DNA of 64,000 bases, taken from positions 1-64,000 of the forward strand of contig NZ_SAWZ01000005.1 in NCBI RefSeq assembly GCF_004122095.1, read 5' to 3'. The notes under the pieces are model-generated. The model had not been told where the DNA came from and searched no databases. It saw only the letters and a program-made list of their open reading frames with translations. Numbering within the stretch: the stretch's first letter is position 1; every line of letters begins with the position of its first letter. Source of the DNA: Pseudoxanthomonas composti. GTDB taxonomy: Bacteria; Pseudomonadota; Gammaproteobacteria; Xanthomonadales; Xanthomonadaceae. This document shows, one piece after another, positions 48,578-57,237 of the stretch. Made by a program: the position numbers and the translations under genes.

Positions 48578-49180
48578 GTGGACAAGCTTCGCGTTGTCCA
48601 CCCTACGTAGGGTGGATGGCGCTTCTCCATCCACCACCTCCGCAAAACGAGCAGCGCGGGCTGGCGGCATCTCGCGCTCAGCTGCCGCTGGCGCCTTGGT
48701 GGACAAGCTTCGCGTTGTCCACCTACGTAGGGTGGATGGCGCTCTTCCATCCACCATCACCGCAAAACGAGCAGCGCGGGCATGGCGGCATCTCGCGCTC
48801 AGCCGCCGCCGGTGCCGCGGTGGGCAAGCTTCGCGTTGTCCACCCTACGTAGGGTAGATGGCGCTTTTCCATCCACCATCACCGCAAAACGAACAGCGTG
48901 GGCATGGCGGCATCTCGCGCTCAGCCGCCGCTGGTGCCGCGGTGGGCAAGCTTCGCGTTGCCCACCCTACGTAGGGTGGATGGCGCTCTTCCATCCACCA
49001 CCTCCGCGAAACGAACGGCGCGGGCATGGCGGCATCTCGCGCTCAGCCGCCGCCGGCGCCTTGGTGGACAAGCCTCGCGTTGCCCACCCTGCGCGGGTGG
49101 ATGGCGCTTGCTTATCCACCACTGCCGCGAAACGAACGGCGCGGGCGCGGCAGCCGCCGTCGCCCAAGCCGTAGGTCCTC
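48578..49180. repeat. Five-unit tandem array of about 121 bp with twin hairpins
   Basis: Units begin at 48578, 48699, 48820, 48942 and 49064. Each has hairpin A (GTGGACAA, loop, TTGTCCAC), a palindrome CCCTACGTAGGG, hairpin B (GGTGGATGG, loop, CCATCCACC) and a spacer of about 60 bases with ACGA and GCATCTCGCGCTCAGC. Hairpin A shows paired changes: A-T in units 1 and 2, G-T in 3, G-C in 4, A-C mismatch in 5. The array fills the gap between psd and the efflux operon, which contains no gene. Similar GGTGGAT/ATCCACC palindromes are scattered in other proteobacteria as far as I recall. Confidence 0.9.
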
Positions 49181-49185
49181 GAAGA

Positions 49186-52100
49186 TCAGGCGCGGCCCTC
49201 GGCGCTTTTCGCCATTGCCCTGCTCCGGCGCTTCTCCAGCTTGCGTTGGCGCCGGCGCTCGCGGCGGGCGCGCCAGCGCTCCTGCAGGCAGGAGAAGATC
49301 ACGTAGAGCGCAGGCGTGCTGAGCAGGGTCAGGCTCTGCGAGATCAGCAGGCCGCCGATCAACGCGATACCCAGCGGACGGCGCAGCTCCGAGCCTTCGC
49401 CCAGGCCGATGGCGATCGGCACCGCCGCCAGGATCGCCACCATCGTGGTCATCATGATCGGGCGGAAGCGCACCAGCGAGGCCTCGCGTGCGGCTTCGCG
49501 CGGGGTCAGGCCGTGCTCGCGCTGGGCCACCAGGGCGAAGTCGATCATCATGATCGCGTTCTTCTTGACGATGCCGATCAGCAGCACCAGCGCGATCATC
49601 GAGATCACCGACAGCTCGGTGTTGGTCACCACCAGCGCCAGCAGCGCGCCCACGCCCGCGGCAGGCAGGGTGGACAGGATGGTCACCGGGTGCACCAGGT
49701 GCTCGTAGAGCATGCCCAGCACGATGTAGACCGTCAGGATCGCGGCGAACACCAGGATCAGCATGGTCGCCGGGCTGGCGTCGAAGCCCCAGCGGCCCGG
49801 CTCGACGATCTTCACATCGCCCGGCGGGCGCATGCCGTCGAAGGTGGCCTGGATGATCTCGCGCGCATCGCCCGTGGCCACGCCATCGGCCAGGTTGTAG
49901 CTCAGGCTCATGGTCGTGTACTGGTTCTGGTGCTGCACCTGCGAGGGCGCCAGGCCCGAGGTCTGCGTGGCCACCGTGCTCAGCGGCACCATCTGCCCGC
50001 TGCGCGTGCGCAACATCACCTTGTCCAGGTCCTCCGGCGTGGCGGTCTGGTTGGGCAAGGCGTTGACCACCACGCTGTACTGGTTCAGGTCCGAGTAGAT
50101 GGTGGACACCGAGCGCTGGCCGAAGGCGCCATACAAGGCGCCGTCGATCGCGCCGATGGAGATGCCCAGCTGCGCGGCGCGGTCGCGGTCGATCACGATG
50201 TTCTGGCGCAGGCCGCCCTCCTCGATGTCGCTGCCGACGTCGCGGAACTTGGGGTTGGCCTTGAGCGCGGCCACCAGCTTGGGCAGCCAGACCTGCAACT
50301 CTGAGATCTCGTTGGCGCGCAGCGAGACCTGGTACTGGGCGCCCTGGCTTCCGCCACCGCCGTCGTCGCTGGGCAGGTCCTGCACCGCGCGCAGTCGCAG
50401 TTCCAGGTCCGGGTAGCGGTCGGCCTTGGCGCTCAGACGCGCCAGCACCTGCGCGGTGGTCTCCTTGCGGCCCTCGTCGCGGCGCTTGAGCTCCACGTTG
50501 AACTGCGCGCTGGAGCCCTGGCGGCCACTGCCCAGGCGCACGCCGACCACCTTCACCGCCGGGTCGGCCATCAGCATGTCGGTGATGCGGCGCTGGCGGC
50601 TGACCATGTCGGCGAAGGACACCGTGGCGCTGGACTGGGCCCGGCCCCAGATCAGCCCGGTGTCCTGCGGCGGGAAGCTGCCGCCCTTGACCTTGCCGCC
50701 CAGGTAGAAGGTCGCGGCGATCAGCATCAGCGGGGTCAGCGCCAGCAACAGCGCATGGCGCAGGCTGAAATCCAGGCAGACCGTGTAGATGCGCTCCATC
50801 AGCCCGTGCCCGGCCTCGATCACGCGCCCGGTGCGGGTGGTGGGCTTGGCGTCCTTGTGCGCGGACAGGAAGCGGCTGCACAGCGTGGGCGTGAGCGTGA
50901 GCGAGACGATGGCCGACACGCCGATGGCGGCCAGCAGCGTCACCGTGAACTCGCGGAAGAACGCCCCCATCATTCCCTGCGCGAACAGGATGGGAATGAA
51001 CACCGCCATCAGCGAGACGGTGATGGAGACGATGGTGAAGCCGATCTCGCGCGAGCCCAGCAGCGCCGCCTCCATCCGCGGCATGCCCTGGTCCAGGTGG
51101 CGCATGATGTTCTCGATCACCACGATGGCATCGTCCACCACGAAACCGATCGCGATCACCAGCGCCAGCAGGCTCAGGTTGTTGAGCGTATAGCCCAGCG
51201 CGTACATCACCACCGCCGAGCCGGCCAGCGACAGCGGCACGGTGACCGCGGCGATCAGCGTCGGCGCCAGGCGCCGCAGGAACAGCGCCATCACCAGAAT
51301 CACCATCGCCAGACTGATCAGCAGGGTGAACTCCACCTCGTGCAGCGAGGAGCGGATGGTCGGGGTGCGGTCGTAGTACGGGGTCAGCGTGGTGCCGGGC
51401 GAGAGATAGCTCTGCAGCGTCGGGATCTGCGTCTTGATGCGGTCCACCGTGGCCACCACGTTGGCGCCGCCGCGCAGGTAGACGTACATCACCACCGACG
51501 GCTTGCCGTTGAACCAGGCGGCCTGGTAGGCATCCTGCTGGCCGTCGTAGACCTCGGCCACGTCCTTCAGGCGCACGATGCGCCCGTCCTGGTTGGAGAT
51601 GGCCAGGTCGGCGAAATCCGCGGCCGCGCCGACCGCATCGTTGGCGCGGATGCTCATCGTGCTCTTGCCGTCGGACAGGAAGCCGGTGGGCGAGATCACG
51701 TTGGCCGCGCGCACCGCGTTGCGCAGGTCGTCCGGCGACAGGCCCATGGCGTTGAGCGCGCGCAGGTTGACGTCCACGCGCACGGCCGGCGTGGAGGCGC
51801 CGGCGATATCCACCGAGGCCACCCCGTCGATCTGGCGCAGGCGCTGGGCCAGCAGCGAGTCGGCCAGGTTGTACAGGTCGGCGGCCGACTGCGTGTCCGA
51901 GGTCAGCGCCAGGGCGATCAGCGGATCGTCGTTGGGATTGGCCTTCTGGAAGCTGGGTGTGCCCATGCCCGATGGCAGGTCCGCGCTGGCCGCGCTGAGC
52001 GCGGCCGCCACATCCTGCGCGGCGGCATCGATGTTGCGGCTGGCCTGGAAGATCAGGAACACCATGCTCCGGCCTTCGGAGCTGTTCGAGCGCATGGTCT

Positions 52101-52344
52101 CGATGCCGGGCACCTGGCCCAGGCGCCGCTCCAGCGGCGCGGTCACGGTGGAGGCCATGGTGCTGGCATCGGCGCCGGGCTGGCTGGCCTGCACGAAGAT
52201 CACCGGCACCTGCAGGTTGGGCAGCGCGGCCACGCCCAGGCGCAGGTAGCAGATCAGGCCGATGACGAACAGGCCGATGGCCAGCAGCGAGGTGCCGATG
52301 GGCCGCCGGATGAACAGCGCCGAGAGGCTGAACTTACTGGCCAT
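49186..52344 (-). CDS. RND efflux permease, MdtC-like
   Basis: A 1052-residue inner-membrane proton antiporter of the AcrB/MdtC type. It has twelve membrane segments in two halves and two periplasmic loops. The proton-relay segment GFVVDDAIVVIENIMRH is in the fourth helix region, and IVKKNAIMMIDFAL is in the second half. It pairs with the following MdtB-like permease; MdtB and MdtC form a mixed trimer in E. coli. The basic C-terminal tail (RRERRRQRKLEKRRSR) is cytoplasmic. It is the last gene of the mdtABC-like operon, 30 bp after mdtB. Substrate unknown. Confidence 0.93.
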   Translation of the reverse strand: MASKFSLSALFIRRPIGTSLLAIGLFVIGLICYLRLGVAALPNLQVPVIFVQASQPGADASTMASTVTAPLERRLGQVPGIETMRSNSSEGRSMVFLIFQASRNIDAAAQDVAAALSAASADLPSGMGTPSFQKANPNDDPLIALALTSDTQSAADLYNLADSLLAQRLRQIDGVASVDIAGASTPAVRVDVNLRALNAMGLSPDDLRNAVRAANVISPTGFLSDGKSTMSIRANDAVGAAADFADLAISNQDGRIVRLKDVAEVYDGQQDAYQAAWFNGKPSVVMYVYLRGGANVVATVDRIKTQIPTLQSYLSPGTTLTPYYDRTPTIRSSLHEVEFTLLISLAMVILVMALFLRRLAPTLIAAVTVPLSLAGSAVVMYALGYTLNNLSLLALVIAIGFVVDDAIVVIENIMRHLDQGMPRMEAALLGSREIGFTIVSITVSLMAVFIPILFAQGMMGAFFREFTVTLLAAIGVSAIVSLTLTPTLCSRFLSAHKDAKPTTRTGRVIEAGHGLMERIYTVCLDFSLRHALLLALTPLMLIAATFYLGGKVKGGSFPPQDTGLIWGRAQSSATVSFADMVSRQRRITDMLMADPAVKVVGVRLGSGRQGSSAQFNVELKRRDEGRKETTAQVLARLSAKADRYPDLELRLRAVQDLPSDDGGGGSQGAQYQVSLRANEISELQVWLPKLVAALKANPKFRDVGSDIEEGGLRQNIVIDRDRAAQLGISIGAIDGALYGAFGQRSVSTIYSDLNQYSVVVNALPNQTATPEDLDKVMLRTRSGQMVPLSTVATQTSGLAPSQVQHQNQYTTMSLSYNLADGVATGDAREIIQATFDGMRPPGDVKIVEPGRWGFDASPATMLILVFAAILTVYIVLGMLYEHLVHPVTILSTLPAAGVGALLALVVTNTELSVISMIALVLLIGIVKKNAIMMIDFALVAQREHGLTPREAAREASLVRFRPIMMTTMVAILAAVPIAIGLGEGSELRRPLGIALIGGLLISQSLTLLSTPALYVIFSCLQERWRARRERRRQRKLEKRRSRAMAKSAEGRA

Positions 52345-52374
52345 GACGACCTCCGCGGGGGCGCAGGCGTTGCA

Positions 52375-55300
52375 TCAGCGGGCTTCCGGCGTCGGCAGGC
52401 CGGCACGCGCGGCGCGGCGCGCGCGCCAGGCCGCCAGCCGCTCGGACAGCCGCTCCATGTACAGGTAGATCACCGGCGTGGTGTACAGGGTGACCAACTG
52501 CGAGAGCAGCAGGCCGCCGACAATGGACACGCCCAGCGGCTTGCGCAGCTCCGAGCCGATGCCATCGCCCAGCGCCAGCGGCAAGGCGCCCAGCAGCGCC
52601 GCGGCGGTGGTCATCATGATCGGGCGGAAGCGCAGCAGGCAGGCGCGACGGATCGCATCGTAGGCGCTCATACCCTCGGCTTTGGCCTCGATGGCGAAGT
52701 CGATCATCATGATCGCGTTCTTCTTGACGATGCCGATCAGCAGCACGATGCCGACGATACCGTCCACCGACAGGCTGAAGCCGCACAGCCACAGCGCCAG
52801 CAGCGCGCCCACGCCGGCCGGCGGCAGGGTGGAGATGATCGTCAGCGGGTGGATGTAGCTCTCGTACAGCACGCCCAGCACGATGTAGATCACCACCACC
52901 GCGGCGATCAGCAGCCACACCACGTCGGACTGGCTGGAGGAGTACTCGGCGGCCTTGCCGATGAACTGGGTATGGATCTGCTCGGGCAGGGCCAGCTCTT
53001 CGCGCACGGCGTTGATCGCCGCCACGCCCTCGGACAGCGAATAACCCGGGGCCAGGTTGAAGGAGATGGTGATGGCCGGCAGCTGCTGCTGGTGGCTGAC
53101 CACCAGCGGCGTGGCGCCGACCGAATCGGTCGCCAGTGCCGACAGCGGGATGATGCTGCCCGCGCCGACCGGGATGCCGATGTTGGCGTTGCCGATGCCG
53201 GTGGCGGTGGAGGAGTTGGACGAGGTTACCTGTCCCAGCGTGGTGGCGTTGGAACCGGTCAGCGCGCCGCTGCCGTTGCTGGCCACGGCCAGCTGGTTCA
53301 TCAGCGCATCGCGGGTGCGGAACTCCGGCGCCACTTCCAGCACCACGCGGTACTGGTTGAGCTGGGTGAAGATGGTGGAGATCTGGCGCTGGCCGTAGGC
53401 GTCGTAGAGCGTGTCGTCGATGGTCTGCATCGGCACGCCCAGCGCGCTGGCCTTCTCGCGGTCGACCCAGATATCCAGCGCGCGCCCCTGGTTGGCCGCG
53501 TTGTTGCTCACATCGGCCAGCTCCGGGCGCTGGCGCAAGGCCTGGGTCATGCGCTCGGCCTGAGTCTGCAGCTGCGTGCTGTCCACGTCGGACATGGAGA
53601 ACTGGTACTCGGTGGCCGCCACCCGCGTGTCCAGGGTCACGTCCTGCACCGGCTTGAGGTACAGCGCCACCCCGGGAATGCCTTCCACCGACTTCTGCAG
53701 GCGCGGCAGCACCTCATCCAGGGCGCCACGCTGGCCGCGCTCCTTGAGCACGATGCTGATCTGGCCCTGGCTCAGGGTCGGGTTCATCGACCCGGCGCCG
53801 ATGAAGGCGGCCACGCCGGTCACGTCCGGATCCTTGCGCAATGCCTCTGCCACGGCCTGGGTGCGCTGCTGCATCTGCTCGAAGGCCACAGTCTGGTCGG
53901 CCTGCACCACGCCGGTGATCAGGCCGGTGTCCTGCTCGGGCAGCAGCCCCTTGGGAATCATCACGTACAGCAGCACGGTGACCAGCACCGTGGCCAGCGC
54001 CACGGCCAGGGTCAGGCCCTGGCGCGCCAGCACCATGTCCAGCGTGCGCTCGTACAGGCCCACCGTGCGCGACCACAGGTTCTTCTTGCCGGCCGCGGCG
54101 GTGCGCTCGTGCGCGTCGTCGCCCTCGGGCAACGCGTCGGGCTTGAGCAGGTAGGCGCACATCATCGGCGTCAGCGTCAGCGACACCAGCATCGAGATGA
54201 CCACGGCGATGGACAGCACCCAGGCGAACTCGTGGAACAGCCGTCCGGTCACGCCCGGCATCAGCAGCAGCGGCAGGAACACGGCCACCAGCGAGACGGT
54301 CAGCGACAGCACGGTGAAGCCGATCTGCTGGGCGCCGATCTCGGCTGCCTCCGGCCCGCTCTTGCCCTGCTCGATGTAGCGCACGATGTTCTCGATCATC
54401 ACGATCGCGTCGTCCACCACGAAGCCGGTGGCCACCACCAGCGCCATCAGCGACAGGTTGTCCAGCGACATGCCGGCGAAGGCCATCACCCCGAAGGTGC
54501 CGATCAGCGACAGCGGCACGGCCACCGAAGGAATGATCGTGGCCCACAGCCGGCGCAGGAACACGAAGATCACCGCCACCACCAGGGCGATGGTCAGCAC
54601 CAGGGTGAACTGCACCTCGTGCACCGAGGCGCGGATGGTCTCGGTGCGGTCGGAAAACACCTCCAGCGACACGTCGGCCGGCAACACCCCGCGCAGCTCG
54701 GGCAGCAGCTTGCGGATGGAGGTGACGGTCTGGACGATGTTGGCGCCGGGCTGGCGGCGGATCTCCAGCAGGACCGCCGGCTTGCCATCGGCCCAGGCCG
54801 AGAGCTGGTCGTTCTCCACGCCATCGACCACGCGCGCCACGTCGCGCAGCAGCACCGGGCGGTTGTTGTTGAAGCGGATGATCTGCTCGGCGTAGCCGGC
54901 GGCGTTCTCGATCTGGTCGTTGGTGCCGATGCTGTAGGACTGCGTGGCGCCGTTGAGCGAGCCCTTGGGCGCGTTGACGTTGGCCTGCGTCAGCGCGCTG
55001 CGCAGGTCCTCCATGGTCATGCCCATGTTGGACAGCTGAGCCGGGTTGACCTGGATGCGCACGGCCGGGCGCACGTTGCCGGCGATGGACACCAGGCCCA
55101 CGCCCGGCACCTGCGACAGGCGCTGGGCCAGGATGGAATCGGCGTAGCGGTTGACCTCGCGCAGCGGCAGCGTGTCCGAGGACAGCTTGAGGGTGACGAT
55201 GGCCGCGTCGGCCGGATTGACCCGGTTGTAGACCGGCTGGTACGGCAGGCCGCTGGGCAGCGTGGCCTGGCGGATCGCCGACTGCACGTCCTGGGCGGCG

Positions 55301-55608
55301 ATGTCGATGTCCCGCTCCATCGAGAACTGCAGGACGATGGTGGAAAGACCCGCCGAGGAGTCGGAGGTCATCATCTCCAGCCCGGAGATCTGCCCCAGCT
55401 GGCGTTCCAGCGGCGTGGTCACCAGCGAGGCCATTGTGGAGGCGCTGGCACCGGGGTACTGGGTGGTCACCACCAGGCTGGGCGAGTCGATTTCCGGCAG
55501 TGCCGACACCGGCAGGCTGCGGTAACCGATCAGGCCCAGCAGCACCACGCCGATCATCAACAGCGTGGTGGCAATGGGGCGGCGGATGAAGATGCTGGAA
55601 AAGCCCAC
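52375..55608 (-). CDS. RND efflux permease, MdtB-like
   Basis: A second RND permease of 1077 residues from a GTG at 55606-55608, giving (V/M)GFSSIFIRRPIATTLLMIG, preceded by an AGGA box. The reading frame is open further upstream to 55761 but that part has no family character. The relay motif GFVVDDAIVMIENIVRYIEQ is present and GIVKKNAIMMIDFAIEAKAE is near the end. An Asn/Ser-rich insert (about 840-870, GSNATTLGQVTSSNSSTATG) is unusual for MdtB. It lies between the MdtA-like adaptor and the MdtC-like permease. Confidence 0.92.
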   Translation of the reverse strand: MGFSSIFIRRPIATTLLMIGVVLLGLIGYRSLPVSALPEIDSPSLVVTTQYPGASASTMASLVTTPLERQLGQISGLEMMTSDSSAGLSTIVLQFSMERDIDIAAQDVQSAIRQATLPSGLPYQPVYNRVNPADAAIVTLKLSSDTLPLREVNRYADSILAQRLSQVPGVGLVSIAGNVRPAVRIQVNPAQLSNMGMTMEDLRSALTQANVNAPKGSLNGATQSYSIGTNDQIENAAGYAEQIIRFNNNRPVLLRDVARVVDGVENDQLSAWADGKPAVLLEIRRQPGANIVQTVTSIRKLLPELRGVLPADVSLEVFSDRTETIRASVHEVQFTLVLTIALVVAVIFVFLRRLWATIIPSVAVPLSLIGTFGVMAFAGMSLDNLSLMALVVATGFVVDDAIVMIENIVRYIEQGKSGPEAAEIGAQQIGFTVLSLTVSLVAVFLPLLLMPGVTGRLFHEFAWVLSIAVVISMLVSLTLTPMMCAYLLKPDALPEGDDAHERTAAAGKKNLWSRTVGLYERTLDMVLARQGLTLAVALATVLVTVLLYVMIPKGLLPEQDTGLITGVVQADQTVAFEQMQQRTQAVAEALRKDPDVTGVAAFIGAGSMNPTLSQGQISIVLKERGQRGALDEVLPRLQKSVEGIPGVALYLKPVQDVTLDTRVAATEYQFSMSDVDSTQLQTQAERMTQALRQRPELADVSNNAANQGRALDIWVDREKASALGVPMQTIDDTLYDAYGQRQISTIFTQLNQYRVVLEVAPEFRTRDALMNQLAVASNGSGALTGSNATTLGQVTSSNSSTATGIGNANIGIPVGAGSIIPLSALATDSVGATPLVVSHQQQLPAITISFNLAPGYSLSEGVAAINAVREELALPEQIHTQFIGKAAEYSSSQSDVVWLLIAAVVVIYIVLGVLYESYIHPLTIISTLPPAGVGALLALWLCGFSLSVDGIVGIVLLIGIVKKNAIMMIDFAIEAKAEGMSAYDAIRRACLLRFRPIMMTTAAALLGALPLALGDGIGSELRKPLGVSIVGGLLLSQLVTLYTTPVIYLYMERLSERLAAWRARRAARAGLPTPEAR

Positions 55609-55845
55609 GGATCGGTGTCCTGTCAGTCCATCGTCGCGGCGAGTGCCGCTGGCGGGACGGAAGGCCTTGCGTGCCTTCCGCGGAGATACGTGCTCAGAGC
55701 TGGTCTGCGATCGCGGCGGACCTGCCGGCTGGCGCGCCTGCGATGCCGGCAGTACGCGCATACCGCCGGTACGCCGCGCTCCCCGCGCATCGGCAAGCGC
55801 CGCTCGAGGGCCTGTCTACGATCGATCGTCGACACGACCCGGGGG

Positions 55846-57093
55846 TCAGCGCGGCGGGCCGCGGCGACCGCCACCCTTGCCCTTGCCTTCGGCTGCCTTC
55901 TTCAATTCCTCATCGGTGGGCGCCGGCGGCACCTCGCCCGGCTTGAGCGGATTGACCTTGGCGCCGGGCTTGAGCCGGAACTGGCCCTCGGTGACCACGC
56001 GCTCACCCTCCTTCAGGCCCTCGGTGACCAGCAGGTGGGTATCGCCCACCTCCACGCCGGTGACCACGGTCTGCAGCTTGACGGTGTTGTCCTGCTGCAC
56101 CACGTAGACGTAATCGCCGTCCGGCCCGCGCTGCACGGCCTGGGTCGGCACCACCAGCCCGCCACCGATGTCGGCGACCTTCAGGCGGATATTGCTGAAC
56201 TGGCCCGGCCACAGCTGGCGATCATCGTTGGGGAACCGCGCACGCAGGCGGAAGGTGCCGCTGTCGGTGCTGACCTGGTTGTCCACCACGTCCAGCACGC
56301 CGTCCTCGGCGATCACCTTGGCGTCCTCGCGGTCCAGCGCGGTGACCGAGGGCGTCCCGGCGGCCTGCGCCTTGCGCACGGCTTCCAGGTTCTTCTCCGG
56401 CAGGTTGAAGGTGGCGTAGATCGGCTGCACCTGGGTGATGGTGACGATCGCGGTCGAGGTGGTCACCACGTTGCCCACGTCCACGCCGCGGATGCCGGCG
56501 ATGCCGTCGATCGGCGAGACGATGCGGGTGAACTGCAGCTGCACGCTGGCGGCCTCGGCAGCGGCCTGGCTGGCGGCCACCGAGGCCTGGTACTGGGCCA
56601 CGTTGTTGCGCAGGGTGTCCAGGTCGATCTTGGACACGTACTGCTGGTAGGCCGGGTCGTTGGAGCGCTGGAAATTGGCGCGCGCCGTGGCCAGCAGGGC
56701 CTCATTCTGCTTCTTCGAAGCCTGGGCCTGCTGGTAGCTGGCCTGCAGGGCGCGCGGGTCGATCTGGGCCAGCACCTGGCCCTTCTTGACCAGCTCGCCC
56801 TCACGGAAGTTCAGGCTCATCAGCTGGCCGCCGACCTGCGGATTGACCGTGACGGTGTTGAGCGCCGAGACCGTGCCCAGGGCGGTGAGATAGACCGGCA
56901 CGTCCTGTCGCGCCACCGGGACCACCGTCACCGGCACCGGGCCGGCCGGCTCGCCGCCGTTGCCCTGCCCCTGCATGCCCGCGCCCGGGCCTCGCCCCGC
57001 ATCCGCTTCCGGGCGGTGGCACATGCGCAAACCCAGGCCCAGCACCACCACACCACCGATCACCCACAGGGCGATCTTCCATTTACGCGACAT
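55846..57093 (-). CDS. RND efflux periplasmic adaptor, MdtA-like
   Basis: A 415-residue membrane-fusion protein that links the RND permease to an outer-membrane channel. One N-terminal helix anchors it (WKIALWVIGGVVVLGLGL). The lipoyl and hairpin regions follow (ALGTVSALNTVTVNPQVGGQ, VKKGQVLAQIDPRALQASYQ). The C-terminus is Lys/Gly-rich (GKGKGGGRRGPPR). The start is the ATG at 57091-57093 with GGAG 9 bases upstream; a TTG at 57108 is unlikely. It opens the operon; the 237-bp gap to the MdtB-like gene has nothing I recognise. Confidence 0.93.
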   Translation of the reverse strand: MSRKWKIALWVIGGVVVLGLGLRMCHRPEADAGRGPGAGMQGQGNGGEPAGPVPVTVVPVARQDVPVYLTALGTVSALNTVTVNPQVGGQLMSLNFREGELVKKGQVLAQIDPRALQASYQQAQASKKQNEALLATARANFQRSNDPAYQQYVSKIDLDTLRNNVAQYQASVAASQAAAEAASVQLQFTRIVSPIDGIAGIRGVDVGNVVTTSTAIVTITQVQPIYATFNLPEKNLEAVRKAQAAGTPSVTALDREDAKVIAEDGVLDVVDNQVSTDSGTFRLRARFPNDDRQLWPGQFSNIRLKVADIGGGLVVPTQAVQRGPDGDYVYVVQQDNTVKLQTVVTGVEVGDTHLLVTEGLKEGERVVTEGQFRLKPGAKVNPLKPGEVPPAPTDEELKKAAEGKGKGGGRRGPPR

Positions 57094-57193
57094 GCAAACG
57101 TTCTCCAAGGCTGGGGCTGCGGGGGCCCTTGGCTCAAGCCGACAAGGTTACCGGTTGCAAACGCGCGTGCCTGCATGACTGATGACACGGGAG

Positions 57194-57215
57194 ACGGAGC
57201 CGGATTCGGCTCCGT
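57194..57215 (-). terminator. Hairpin downstream of mltD
   Basis: A perfect 9-bp stem (ACGGAGCCG, 4-base loop, CGGCTCCGT) lies 22 bp after the mltD stop. It has no U-run and may be a weak terminator that separates mltD from the efflux operon. Confidence 0.4.
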
Positions 57216-57237
57216 TCAGCAAGGAGCAGGTTTCGGC

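Noticed and set aside
48578..49180. The tandem array as a possible CRISPR
   Set aside because: Units of about 121 bp are alike over their whole length, including the spacer part. CRISPRs have short repeats and unique spacers, and no cas gene is present.
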